Below are positions 21,521-64,000 of a stretch of DNA of 64,000 nucleotides, one piece after another (position 1 is the first letter of the stretch; each line of letters begins with the position of its first letter). Source of the DNA: Pterobdella sp. o SKG-2022 (Eukaryota; Annelida; Clitellata; Hirudinida; Piscicolidae); the NCBI GenBank assembly GCA_964035795.1, contig OZ038323.1, forward strand, positions 11,198,109 to 11,262,108, read 5' to 3'. Made by a program: the position numbers and the translations under genes. Under the pieces are notes generated by a model, which ran no database searches, was not told the origin of the DNA, and worked only from the letters and a program-made list of their open reading frames with translations.

Positions 21521-24500
21521 TGAACTTGTCATTGGCCAAGACAAGGCCAAAAAGAAAGGATTCAAATAATGCTCTGACAAAGAGAACTTCTCGAGCTTGC
21601 TGCAAATCTGGACCATACATTTGGACTTATTCAATTAAAAAGTACCTCTTACCCTGCGTACTTGAGTCTGTGTGTGTTTGTGGGGATGTGTGTTTGTGTA
21701 GATGTGTTTTAGTGGGATGTGTGTATATCTGTATGTGAATATGTGTGTATTTACACGTAAGTTTTATTGTGGTTTTCTAAATATATAACTACGTTTTAAA
21801 TATGTTTACGTAATATTATTATACAACTATATATGCCTAAGCTTATTTTGCCTTTGAACATAGTTATACATAATCATCTAACAATACATGTTCAGTTTCG
21901 TAAACATATACCCATTAATACACATACCTCCTCACATACATACGTTCGCACATACACACACACACTCTCACATACACTCAAACATAAAACAACACACTCA
22001 GCTACGAACGTACAAGTCCAATCGATAATACCTCTTGCAAGTTCGTATCGCAATTTTCCCTGTCTAGTGTTGTTTTATCATTTATTAAAACCATATCATG
22101 AGGAATTCTGTGTTATGTTCATTTCATCTGTTTTGGATGTTTAACTTGTTGACATTTCTTTCTAAAATGTGTCATACATGAAACACACATGTATGTGTAC
22201 ACACTAGATTGCCACATAACATACATATGCACATACAATATATGAGTGTTGATATACACTTGTATGCATATAAATGTTTATACAAATGCATATAAGCTTG
22301 TGATACAAAGAATTTAATCTTTGAATTATGTGCCTTAGTCAATCATAAAAATACTAATATTGCAAAAATTGTAGCATAATTTAGCATTATTTGATATTCT
22401 AATAAAAAATGGAATAATAATTTAAATAAATATTGGATTTGATTTTTGATTCATTTCGTTTCTTCCTTTCCATCCTTCCATCAATCATCCAAGCTACAAA
22501 CGAACGTTGTATAAAGATAATTACATGACTCATCTGTACTCGTTTTCTCATCTCTCCATCCTCTTCATTCTTCTCTCCATCCCTTCTGCTTTTCATTCTT
22601 TTCTCTATCACTCCACCTTCCTCATCCTTATTTCCACTCTCTTCATCCAGCTCTCCATTCCTCTACCCTTGTCATTTTTCTCCTCATCACTCCTCCTCTT
22701 CGTACTTCTCTCCATCCCTTCATAGTGATGATTGAGTTGCTGATAACGATTTTGTGTAGTTCAATACATTAATCCCTCATATTCAATTATTTCCCTAATT
22801 AATTCTTTTTAAGCATCCAAAAACACTTTCCAATGTTTTATCTCTACCAAATATTTTTTCACTACAATATCCTCCCATATTTATTTTTAAAATTTATTAT
22901 CATCAATTGCACGAGCTTATCAACTCGATAACATGTGATACCACGATGGGCCCCTATCATTACAGCCACTTCAGAACCATACCAACTTAATTACAACTAA
23001 TTCTCACTGATAAGGTTCAGTTTATCAGAACTCACAGCTGAGTTTGTTGAATGATATACGCGTAATATTTCATTTCTATAAAAGTTTTTTTGATGAGTGA
23101 GGTAGCGAGTAGATGTTGAGCTTCTATACAAATGACATAATCTCCATTATAAATCATGATCTAAATTTGATCCCTATATATTATACTTCATTTTCATAAT
23201 AAGTTATTATTTAAATTTGATAATTATTAATATCTTAATGGAAGTTTTAGGGTGGAAGCAACCACGCAAATCATTGTACTTCTTGTAGCTCCCTTGGTGG
23301 CAAGGCAAACTTCTGGGACATTCCCCAGGTTTCTATAGAGGGCTGGTATGTTGTGCATGAATGAATAAATGGATTAAGCGAAAAAAAAGAAAAAAAATAT
23401 ATTTATAATTTCTTTTATATCTTATGCATTCTGAAAATTTCCATGAATATTGTTTACATTTTGCTGAAGCTTTTCCCTTCAATCGCCATCAATCTTCAAT
23501 GATGAACGGATTTCCGTTATATTTCCAATAAAAACAATTTCATGGTGAGTAACAGCATATAAATAAACTCAAATGGAACATTCAAAAAATGAACAGCACG
23601 AGGCTTTTCTAAGTCACCTTATTAGTTTTAATAACTATCTAATTTAGGTGAAAAATAAATAACGTTATTTTTTATCTAAAAAATGTTCGAAGACATAATA
23701 ACCCCAAATGCAAATAGGAAAGCTCTGTTTATTCATGTAAGGAAACACTAGTTCTGAGCCAAGTTACCTAATATGACTTAACTATTATGACCAATGTGAT
23801 CTTACCTACTATGGCCTATTATTACATCGTACTAAAACACTGTTGTTGAAAGCATTTTAGAGTTCAAAATTTTAAATCAAATTTTCTGAACCTTCACATC
23901 AATTGAATTAGCTAAATTAGCAGAGTTCTTCATCATGGTTTACCCAACTGTCATGGTGCCACCAAAACTTGCATCTTAAGACTACCTTCAAAATTCTTTT
24001 TATTTATTATCTTTAGTTTACAGCTTTTAGCATAAACAAATTTAACAACATGCTCTATACATTAAAAAACGATAAAGTCTTGCTTGGTTGAGCAAACCAC
24101 CTTTACAATCCCAACACCTTCAAAGCCACTAAACAATAGAAACATGAGCATTCTACTATAGAAAAATTTTGATAAGCTACTAGCTATGTAGTTATAGTGT
24201 TGTTGAATTGTTAATCATATACCAATGTTTTTAGAGATTATCTGTTATATTCTTGTAGAGTAGAGTTTTTAGGTGTATTGAGAATTTTCGATAGATTTTG
24301 AGCAAAATATGCTCAATAATAATTTTTAAAAAACTTCCACCTAAATTCTAGTGTCATTAAAAACCTCATTAGATTTGATGAAACAAGCCTATAATTAAAA
24401 GCTTGAAACTTGTATAGAGCTAGGGCGTGTATGTCGAAGTAGATTGTATTGACGTTTGATCACAGCTCTGAAAGGCATTTAAAATGGGCTTTGTAATCCC

Positions 24501-24939
24501 TACTAAGCTTAGTCTGTGATTTCGACTATTTCGATGTTTAAGTTCTTTTAGGTTTAATTTGACATCATTAATTTTCGTTGATAAAGTTTGCAAGATTTCC
24601 ATTGTATTGGCTTTATTGAGGATACAGTTTTAGAAGGTGAATAGTTTTTCGAGTACTTTGAATAATTAATTATATTATTATCTTTTATTTTCTATTGAAT
24701 ATAAAACATAATTTATTGGTTCTCCAATATATTTCGATAAAAACCGATTTCAACTTTGTTTAAACTCAAAATTTAAAAAAAAAAAAATTTAAGAAATTAG
24801 TCAAATATTGAAACTAATCAATAAATATCAATATCTCAAACATCAAAATATTCTCAACAACTCCCATTCTTCAACCTTCATCTACCAATCTCCTCTCATC
24901 AACACACATCCACCAACCTCATCCACCACAAGCATCCTA
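21521..24939. other. Divergent intergenic region, right part (upstream of the PTB-like gene)
   Basis: AT-rich DNA with a pyrimidine-rich CTCCATCC stretch at 22,540-22,725 and CA/TA-rich patches at 21,940-22,280. A 100-bp stretch near 23,245-23,345 is unusually GC-balanced and reads as a Cys-containing peptide on the minus strand; it is reported as a finding. No recognised gene. Confidence 0.5.
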
Positions 24940-26629
24940 ATGGCGGGCACAGTACCTCTGATCAAGGCCAGGGTTTTGTACCTGGGTAGTTCCATACCCC
25001 TGCAGACCTCTAAAGGTAAGTGCTTTTTAAAATTTTTTTCGGACAAATTTTGATGTATTTTGAATTTTTTTTGTTTTCAAAACCTTTTCATTTGTTCTAT
25101 GTTGTGATGTCGTATGAAATACAACGTTTGGCTCATTAGGTTTGCGGCTGTAGTCTAACCATTAGATAAATGGGCTTATGCTTGAAGTCAGATTTAACTG
25201 GTGAAATTGAATTTATGATTGAGTTTTTATTCATCCCCTTATTTTTCTCCCAAAGGAATCAATGCCATACAAGCACCATTGTTGGAGAAACTTGGAGGTG
25301 GATATGGCAGTTTTAAGGTGTTTATCTACGTCATTATTTAAAGCCCATTCAGTGAAAGTGTGTCGATGATGTGAATGTATTTGAAAGCATTCTCTAACTC
25401 TCATATCATTTCAAACTTATATCATTTTAATTGAAAATAGTTTATCATATGAAGAACAATAATTAATTGAGATTATTAAAAACAAATAATTACGTACAAA
25501 GGTGGCTGGTGTCGACAGCGTCTTGACAGTGTACAGTGGAGGGTTGATGCTCGAACCAGCCAGTGGCATCACCAATTCCTGGTTTCCTATCCAATCCTTG
25601 CATTTGTGCTGCTCTGTGGTGAAAATGGGCAATTCTTTTATTCCAATCAGTGGACCCATGCCTCCTAACGAGCCTCCAATCTTTACAGCCATTATCAGAC
25701 GCACGCATGGTGTGAAAGTTCTCGAATGCCATGTCTTCTTATGTCGCCAGGTTGAGGTATGTCTGGCTCTCACTCATTCTTGCATGCATGCATACAGCCA
25801 TCGGGAAGGATGGGCTGAAGTGCAACCCAGCATCAACATTTTGAGGCAAACTGGTATGAAATTGATGCCTGCTGAGATTATGTACGGGGAGAGTTCTCAG
25901 CCAATCACCGTGGTGAAAAAAAAAAAGAAAAAAGGCAACTTTTCTCAACAAGTAGTTGTGATACCTCCAGCAGAACCCCAAGTAAATGTGGTCAACCAGC
26001 CTGCACCTCAGCAAGTGGTGGTGCAGAATCCCCCTTACCAGCTTCCCAATATATTCATTGAACAGCAGCCCAACATCACCATCAATGAAGCTCCAACCAT
26101 CATCTATCCTCAAGCTCCAAACCAACAACAAATCACATACAACGAGTTCACTCAGCAACCCATCCTTCCTCCTCAAGAAACCACATACAAAGTTGTGGTA
26201 CCCGGTGAAGACGCTTACAATGCAGTGGAGCCTGCGTCTTATGGGGTGGTGAGCCCTGAAGCTTATGGGGTGGTGAGCCCTAAAGCTTATGAGGTGGTGG
26301 CGCCTGAGGTTTATGGGAATGTGGCAGTTCCGCATGGGTACTTTTCCAACTGGAATCCTTCCTACAATCAACCGATCTTTTTTGTTCCTGAGTCTCCCAT
26401 TGCCCCTTCTGCCACCAATATTTATGTCTTGCCCCAAGAAAAGAAGGAAAAGAAAAAGAAAAAGATAAAGAAGAAAGAAAAGACTACTTATTATATAATG
26501 AAGAAAGACAATTATGATTATGAGAATGATGGTGATGAGGAGTATGATGATGGAAACAACTTCATAACAGTGGCTGATTACGACCAAAACTTCAGAGGCT
26601 ACCAGATAAAAAGAGATGATTTCAAAGAA

Positions 26630-26661
<32 letters not shown>

Positions 26662-26785
26662 AGATTATGATGATGACAGAGAGAGATACGATGGATATGG
26701 TGGGTACACGCCGCAGTATTTTGATGGAGTGGGCTTCCAGAACTACCCACAAGAATACCTTGACTACTACAGAGGTTACATTTAA
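24940..26785 (+). CDS. PTB-like (phosphotyrosine-binding fold) protein with low-complexity tail
   Basis: Three exons, 24940-25015, 25256-25317 and 25502-26785, with matching phases (1, 0), give about 473 residues from the ATG at 24940. The N-terminal ~150 residues read MAGTVPLIKARVLYLGSSIP, then WFPIQSLHLCCSVV, GVKVLECHVFLCR and ALTHSCMHAYSHREGW. The YLGS opening strand, the central I-x-x-C-x-x-V and the final helix resemble PTB/PID domains, which bind NPxY-type peptides in cytoplasmic adaptors. This is a pattern-based call, and no close named family is recalled. After the domain come a lysine run (near 25,915), Gln/Pro/Val-rich sequence, four copies of a YGVVSPEA-like repeat (26,232-26,325), a second lysine-rich stretch and an acidic Glu/Asp tail with a poly-Glu run (26,622-26,665). 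AATAAA-like signals lie near 26,940 and 27,035. Confidence 0.72.
26232..26325 (+). repeat. Coding tandem repeat, YGVVSPEA-type
   Basis: Four imperfect 27-30 bp units in the tail of the PTB-like protein: ASYGVVSP, EAYGVVSP, KAYEVVAP, EVYGNVAV. Regularly spaced tyrosines could be phosphorylation sites, but that is inference. Confidence 0.8.
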
Positions 26786-28090
26786 GACCTTGACCTGTTC
26801 TTAATCTTTTTGAAACTCTACTGGTGTTATTTCATTAATTATATATGTAGATGTGAAGCTTACACATTTTCTTGTTTAATTTCAAAAGATCCCCTTTTAA
26901 ACACTAACTCTGCAGATGAGTCTCTTTTTTTTAATTTTTTAATAAAAAATTGTTTCAAACTTTTTTCAAAAACTGTCTAAAAGAAAAACATGCATATAAT
27001 GCTAATGTCAGATATAGCAGTTTCTAGAATTTCAATAAAAATTTTCATAATGGTCAGGTAAGCCTTAATCGAATTAACGTCCGAAACTGTGAGGGTCGCG
27101 AGATGAAGAAACAACCACAACGCCTATGAAACATTGAGTGTGTGTAATGCATGATTTGTATAAAAATAAAAATAATAATAAGTTTTATAGAAAAATCATA
27201 AGGGCAAGGCACAGTCCAGCTGCGGTCGATGCTTCACAAGCTGCAAGCATTGTGACGACCTAAGTTAGCAGAATAATAACAATAACAACAATAATCATAA
27301 CAAAAAAATAGTAAGAGTTATAATAACACGAATAACAATAAAAATAAATAATAATTTTCACATATAAAAAACAAAATTCTGAAAAATAACATTTAATCAT
27401 ATCGAAGAGACGAATGGGAGAAAAATTTACAAAATCAACTTGCCAATTTACACAAACCGATAAATAAATAATAATCTTGAAAAAGTGCACTAGAAAAATG
27501 ATTAAAAATCAAAGTTATAAAAATAGCACAAAACAACATGAAAATAGAGGGTACCCTTGCTAGGCAAATCTTTGAATGTGTGGATCAGTGTTGTGGTGGG
27601 GGGCAGAATTTTATACATTGGTGTGTTTGTTTGTGTGTTTTTTTATGTTTGTTTTTTGTAAATTTGTGTTTGAAGATGGAAATTTTTGATTGAAACTCTT
27701 GAAAATACACATTCAAAAACAAAAAATCAGCTTTCTCAAAAAACAAAAATAAATAATTGCAAGAATATAACAGCAATAATAACAACAAGAAGATAAATAA
27801 GAACAACAATCAGACGCCCTCAAATATAAACAATCGTAAAAGCCGCACACAACGAGAAAATAATTCCTCATTGTGAAACTTGAAGTTTTCCAAGATGGAA
27901 GAAGATGCAAAAGCTCTATGAGGTTAAACTAAATACATCAATTTTTATCAATAAACCAGGAAATCTTTCATAAAATGAACACTGACTTTTCTTTACACAG
28001 ACTGCAGCTTGAAGGTCAAAAATTGAAAAATGATCGAAAAAAATTATTCAAAAAATAAAAAATACTAAAAGTTGGAAGTTAGATATGTCT
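26786..28090. other. Convergent intergenic region between the PTB-like gene and Cav1
   Basis: About 1.3 kb of AT-rich sequence containing both 3' UTRs. There are short AAT/AAC runs near 27,270-27,350. A GC-balanced patch at 27,200-27,250 shows no protein match. No extra gene is seen. Confidence 0.6.
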
Positions 28091-59251
<31,161 letters not shown>

Positions 59252-60762
59252 CTGGAAAAAAAACCATAAACATTAAAAAAAATAATAATTTTTCTAATCA
59301 AATTAAATGCAAGTATGATTCAGTGAAATTAACTTCAGAAGTTTCTAGAACACTGTATTATGAACTATGAATGAAAAATAATTAAATGCAATGTAAGTTT
59401 TCATAGATATAGGATATATAATGAACTTTGATCAATATTGAGTGAATAATTTCAGCCAAAACATTTGATATTGGAAGATGAATACAAAAACAGATGAATG
59501 CACCTTAATGCATCCCCACCCTTAATTAGGACCCAACAGAGGGAGCTGATGAGTGTGGAGAAGCTGGTAACTTAAACATGAGTTATATCATTATATACTC
59601 AGTTTTGATTTTATGTGCTTTCAAACCACTTTTTATTCATTTTTGAATACTTTTATGTTGGGAAATAAATGTTTCTAATGAAGTTGCATGACATCATCAG
59701 TCCAATCAGGGCTACAACAAAAATAACATCAGAAGCCAATTAAAAGCCACATAAAGACTTTTAATTAAAATGATGGAGTTATGATGGCTTATGTAAGATG
59801 GCAGGTGAGCGCTCTTTATTTTAGCATGTTTCACAAACATCAATGAAAGCAACCAAAATAGATGTATTTGATGAGTTTTGAAGAAGGATAATTTGTTTCA
59901 TTTTTATGTGGTATGACCTATTAGATCAAAACTCAAACATTCTTTGCGGAATGAAAATTGATTTTTTTACATTTAACTTCTCTAAAAGCATATCTTCAAA
60001 AATGGTTTGTAGGTATAAAGATGATGCAGAGATTGATAATAATTTTTAATTGCAAATTATGAAGGAGAAGTATGAGATGTGCTATGATGATGATGTAGAG
60101 ATATGCAGATGATGTTGGGCTTCGTTAAAGTTCTAATATTTCTATTATAATTGAGTAGTTTTGTCTTACTATCTACTTTCCTTGCGGTTATGATAGAAAA
60201 ATATTTGTTTCTCTTAGAGTTATGGAGATTAATTTTCTAAAAATAATGAAAATATAATTTAAAAGTTAAATTTCTATAAAAACAGTAAAAAAAAGAATTT
60301 ATTTAAAAAGTATTTAAAGAAAATTTTTCAAATAATAATTACTGACCAAATATTAAAATCTTCAGCAAAGTTAATTGATTCTTCAATAAAAAAAGGCATA
60401 AAAAGTTATTAATAGACTGCGGAGATATAAACGATATAAAATATTCAAAGAAAGCGTCGATGACGTCAAAGGAAAAAATGATATTTTAAAATGTTTCAAA
60501 CGCAGACGATCACAACGAATAAGACACCGCAGACCCAACCACACCCAACCACAGACCCAACCACACCCAACCACACCCAACCACACCCAACCACACTCAA
60601 CCATACCCAACCACATTTAAAAACCTCCATTGACCTCAATCATCAGGCTCAGTACCTGCTAATCTAAAAAAGAAGTCACTTAGCTTTCAAAATTTTTCTA
60701 TCATCGATTGCCTTTTTTTCAGATTCTTAACCTCTTTGAAGTGACCAATAAGAGTCTCTTAC
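59252..60762. other. Sequence upstream of the first recognised Cav1 exon
   Basis: AT-rich DNA, probably intron or promoter-proximal sequence. It contains a 10-bp CCACACCCAA repeat at 60,527-60,606. A short open stretch at about 60,650-60,615 on the minus strand follows an AG and could be exon, but its phase does not join its neighbours cleanly. Confidence 0.45.
60527..60606. repeat. 10-bp CCACACCCAA tandem repeat
   Basis: About eight copies of ACCACACCCA with occasional substitutions (CAGACCCA, CACTCA, CATACCCA). It yields a spurious Trp/Gly/Val-rich frame on the minus strand. Confidence 0.9.
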
Positions 60763-60850
60763 CGAGCGAGGTGACTTTCTCGGGCACTGTCAAGTCTCTC
60801 AGTGTTAATTCCTTTCCACGTAGGTTGAGTATGGCATCGTTTGAAAACCC
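60763..60850 (-). CDS. Candidate exon, possibly the Cav1 5' end or another gene
   Basis: An 88-nt stretch bounded by acceptor TTTGTAATAG and donor G/GTAAGA. One open frame reads GFSNDAILNLRGKELTLRDL then TVPEKVTSL and ends in phase 1, which would join the phase-1 start of the Cav1 exon at 59251. A second frame is also open. No homology is recognised. It could belong to Cav1 or to a neighbouring minus-strand gene. Confidence 0.35.
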
Positions 60851-61149
60851 CTATTACAAAATATACATTCTCCGTTTAAATATTTATGAACACATCATTG
60901 TGAGTGTGTGTGTTTAGTTGTGTGGATGCATAAAATGATTCAGAGCTACTTACTTCACTGAGGATTCTAACAACACTACCACAACTACTACTACTGCCAT
61001 CACCACCACTGCTACCAACATCACCACAAAATCGCTCAACAAAGGTGTTTTATGGAAATTGTGGTACAAATAATTTTCAAATACTATTGTTTATGGCGTT
61101 ATTTTTACACCAACGTTGTTCGGATGCAATAAAAATAATTGAAGCCCAA

Positions 61150-61308
61150 TGTTATGAGTTTAGCAATTTCCTTATAATTCAAAACGCTTGTTACAACTTC
61201 GATGTGACTGAAACATATTTTTGGTCCTAATTGTTGGTTAAACGCGGAATCGAACCTAGTAACTTTAGATTATTAGTCTAATGCTCTACCAACTGAGCTA
61301 TGAGAACC
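61150..61308 (-). mobile_element. tRNA-derived SINE, copy 2
   Basis: The minus strand begins GGTTCTCATAGCTCAGTTGG (A box), has a perfect five-pair anticodon stem (TTAGA/TCTAA) with loop CTAATAA, and a B-box GGTTCGATTCC, so the head looks like tRNA-Ile(AAT). The T stem and the lower acceptor pairs are broken, so it is not a functional tRNA. The downstream GAAGTTGTAACAAGCGTTTT matches the body of the copy at 63,160. Confidence 0.7.
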
Positions 61309-61672
61309 ATGAAATATAATAAATTCACTGAAAGAAACATGGAAAAATCCGGTTTAAAACAAAAAATTTAAGCTGAATTTTCACTAATTATCCAATTATT
61401 AATTTTATTTTAATATAAAACATCAATTTCTAGTTTAATTAACTTTTAAAACATAGAATTTGTCTACTTAATGAGAAGCTAAGTTTGATACTCTACAGCA
61501 TCAACCTCAAATCACCAGAGTTACGACCCCAAGATGATCCCTGGGAGTCAGAATGCTTTTGATCACATTTAATGAGAATATCAAAACCATTTTTGTTGGA
61601 TAATGGTTTCCAATTTTCAAGAAATACTGTTGTTGCTTCGATGCTTATTAGTTTTGAATTATTATCATTTTC

Positions 61673-61684
61673 TTATTATTATTA

Positions 61685-61728
<44 letters not shown>

Positions 61729-61738
61729 GTTATTGTTA

Positions 61739-61818
<80 letters not shown>

Positions 61819-61882
61819 ATTGTTGTTGTTTTTATTATTATTATTATTGTTATTTTTATTGTTATTGTTATTGTTATTTTTA

Positions 61883-61980
<98 letters not shown>

Positions 61981-62015
61981 ATTAATATTATTATTATTAT
62001 TATTATTATTATTTG

Positions 62016-62049
<34 letters not shown>

Positions 62050-62056
62050 GTTATTA
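61673..62056. repeat. (ATT)n array with GTT-type variants
   Basis: About 380 bp of ATT repeats with clustered variants (GTT, TTT and GTTGTTGTT near 61,820-61,880). All frames through it (poly-Ile, poly-Asn, poly-Tyr, poly-Leu) are artefacts. Confidence 0.97.
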
Positions 62057-63159
62057 ATTTGATTAATAACAACAACAAAACTCATAGTTACAACGAAAAC
62101 GGTAACAATACCAAAAACTGCATGGGTAGCCATATTAAAATCATAATATGATACAACTAATATGTGAATCTCTTATTCATGGGAGAAGTATGAGCCTCTC
62201 GTGACCAATCCTTCACCTCATCTCTCTGCTGCGGAAATCATACTATTAATTAAAATTTCATAGTACTTACTCTTTTTGTTATTGATGTTGTTATTTTTGA
62301 CGTTTTTGTTGTTTTTTTTATTGATAATGCTTTTTTTTGTTTTAGTAAAAATAAACAATAAATCATTTGGTTTTTAAGGATCCAGGAATGAAAAGAATGA
62401 GTTCAAGCCATGTTCTGAAGTAGCCCACGAAAACAATAATATTAGCAACACTCAGCAATGAAAATGGTCATTAAAGAATAGGGATAAGAAAAAATTATAA
62501 TTTATTTAGAGAAAAAAAAATAATGCTAATAATATTATTGATGGTTTATTCAGTAGCATTATTCATTTTATAAATGGTTCAAACTGATGAGCAGCTCGAA
62601 ACTATGTTATTATTTCTATTATTATTATGCTTTTTTTATTTTATTATCATCTTATGGTTAAGTATTGGTATTATTAACAATAACACCAAACTTATTTGAT
62701 TATTTTTATTATTATTAGTATTATTGTCTTTGCTATTGGTATTATTGCTTTTGTTATTCTTCTTATTCTCCAGAACTTAGCTCCCAATTGGTGATTCATA
62801 TGCTTTGCGATTTAATATCAAGTTTAATCTCTCAAAATAATAATTCAATTATATTCAACATTTATATTAAATATTGCTGAAAAATGGAAATAATATCATA
62901 ATAAATAAAAATCAATAAAAAAAATAAGTATGTCAGAAAGCTGGATAGATAATTATGAAATAGTGCTGGAAATATGGAAATAATGATAAAATAATAATAA
63001 AAATCAAAATAAAAATAATAATAATAATAAAAAAAATAATAAAAATAAGAATGAAAAAAAATAATAAAAATAAAAATAAGAATAAGAATAAAAATAATAA
63101 TAAAATTAAAAATAATAATAATAAAAAATCAAAATAAAAAAAACAAGAGTGACTATGTC
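62057..63159. other. AT-rich intergenic or intronic sequence
   Basis: No gene is recognised. The interval has scattered ATT/AAT runs and an A-rich stretch at 62,990-63,140 immediately before the SINE. Confidence 0.6.
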
Positions 63160-63334
63160 GGCCCCTATAGCTCAATGGTTGAGCGTTAGACTAATTATCC
63201 AAAATACCGGGTTCGATCCCGCGTGGATCTACTATTAGCACATTGTTCTACAGTGTGTTTTCGCTACATTAAATTTGTAGCAAGCGTTTTGATCTATGGT
63301 GAAAAGCGCTTTATAAATACTGCATTACATTACG
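63160..63334 (+). mobile_element. tRNA-derived SINE, copy 1
   Basis: Head from 63,160: A box TAGCTCAATGG (63,168-63,178), anticodon-like loop CTAATTA (Ile AAT) and B box GGTTCGATCCC (63,210-63,220). Acceptor pairing fails, so it is not a tRNA gene. The body contains TTTGTAGCAAGCGTTTTGA and the tail reads AAAGCGCTTTATAAATACTG then CATTACATTA, resembling the 3' ends shared by SINEs and CR1/L2-type LINEs in many animals. An A-rich flank precedes it. Confidence 0.75.
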
Positions 63335-63917
63335 AGTATTGAGTTTAACGGTTATTAAGTTGGATACTACATAAAACTAATGGCCTTATTACATAAAATT
63401 CCTGCCAAGAATAACGATAATAGTAAAATACTTTATTTATTTGTTTTAGTATTGTTTTTTTATAATTTAAATATTGTTAAATCCATAACAAAAAATAATA
63501 TTTTCTATCGATTTCCTTAGTATTATTATCATTAGCCCATCCATCATCATTAGCCAATAATATAATAATTACTATTTTATTTATTAAATAATATTTTTTA
63601 TTGGATATCACTTTTATCGTTTCAATTCTATGACGCCTCACAAAACAAATAAATCTTCAAATGGCGTTTGCATGGTTGGTGTTGCCACCAGAAAGCTTCA
63701 TGCATTTAAATATAAACCCCTAACAATGTTTCTTCATTTGGTCCTTCAAGACACGCTCTACGAATCGAAATAAAAATTAAAGAATAATAATAAAAATAAT
63801 AAAAGTGCTAATAAGAAAAACAGTAAAAATAGAAAGAATAAAGGAATAATAAACATAACAACAATAATACTGATAATAATAAGATCCATAATAACAAAAA
63901 TAACAATAATAATAAAC
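63335..63917. other. AT-rich sequence without recognised gene
   Basis: ATT/AAT-rich DNA. A short GC-balanced patch near 63,660-63,720 shows no convincing open frame with splice sites. Confidence 0.55.
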
Positions 63918-63974
63918 CTTGGGGATAACAGTGTTTGTGTTGTTGGCAGTCCATCTAACCACCCACCCCTCTTT
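63918..63974 (-). CDS. Candidate 57-nt exon of unknown gene
   Basis: Bounded by acceptor GCTCAG and donor AAG/GTTTAT on the minus strand. One frame reads KEGWVVRWTANNTNTVIPK (phase 0 in and out). KEGW openings occur in PH domains, but a 19-residue match is not enough to assign one. A second frame is also open. It could be a 5' exon of Cav1 or part of a separate gene beyond the window. Confidence 0.35.
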
Positions 63975-64000
63975 CTGAGCGGAAGAAAAAATGGAAAAAT

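Noticed and set aside
20913..21634. Leu-Ser-Leu and Tyr-His-Tyr repeat frames on the minus strand
   Set aside because: Translations of the GATAATAAT array.
25739..26752. 337-residue minus-strand open frame opposite the PTB-like gene
   Set aside because: Antisense shadow: its Phe/Ile runs mirror the Lys/Glu codons of the supported plus-strand exon, and it has no domain signal.
61150..61308. Functional tRNA-Ile gene
   Set aside because: T stem and acceptor stem do not pair and a SINE body follows, so it is a SINE head.
61572..62151. Poly-Ile, poly-Tyr and poly-Asn frames
   Set aside because: Translations of the (ATT)n array.
63160..63232. Functional tRNA-Ile gene
   Set aside because: Acceptor pairing fails at several positions and the segment is joined to a SINE body and tail.
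63918..63974. PH domain start (protein kinase D-like KEGW)
   Set aside because: Nineteen residues with only a KEGW match is too little; kept only as a candidate exon.

Overview
The window is nuclear DNA of an animal. It is AT-rich, its genes are split into short exons by mostly 100-700 bp introns, and it is crowded with microsatellites and minisatellites. The proteins recognised (dystroglycan, an L-type voltage-gated calcium channel, a SUEL-lectin/CUB membrane protein, a PTB-like protein) are metazoan. The phylum cannot be fixed from the sequence. The low GC, short introns and divergent proteins suggest an invertebrate. I see no prokaryotic features (operons, ribosome binding sites, CRISPR) and no recognisable virus.

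Layout: (1) 390-4,673 (+), the 3' part of a dystroglycan gene (DAG1-like); its 5' exons lie before the window. (2) 6,064-15,898 (-), a complete-looking single-pass membrane protein with signal peptide, SUEL lectin domain, CUB domain, transmembrane helix and Gln/Pro-rich tail, convergent with dystroglycan. (3) 15.9-24.9 kb, a divergent intergenic region holding a 1.64 kb (CTT)n array and a 0.48 kb 9-bp repeat array. (4) 24,940-26,785 (+), a three-exon gene with a PTB-like N-terminal domain and a low-complexity tail. (5) 28,091-59,251 (-), a nearly complete Cav1 alpha-1 subunit gene in about 55 exons, convergent with the PTB-like gene. (6) 59.3-64 kb, upstream DNA with two unassigned candidate exons, a long (ATT)n array and two copies of a tRNA-derived SINE.

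The Cav1 model was built by hand from splice phases and family knowledge. All four S4 segments, all four pore glutamates, the AID (beta-subunit site), EF-hand, IQ motif and distal C-terminal domain are visible. One exon in the domain I turret was not found. The domain I pore exon carries an apparent 2-nt insertion that breaks a conserved motif.

Functionally, dystroglycan links extracellular matrix to the cytoskeleton and Cav1 drives excitation-contraction coupling and depolarisation-triggered calcium entry. In other animals both act in muscle and neurons, but nothing here shows that they are co-regulated. The most unusual content is the repeat landscape, the dystroglycan whose mucin region is replaced by Asn/Asp/Glu/Lys-rich sequence, and a small SINE family. 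I found no convincing wholly new biological system.
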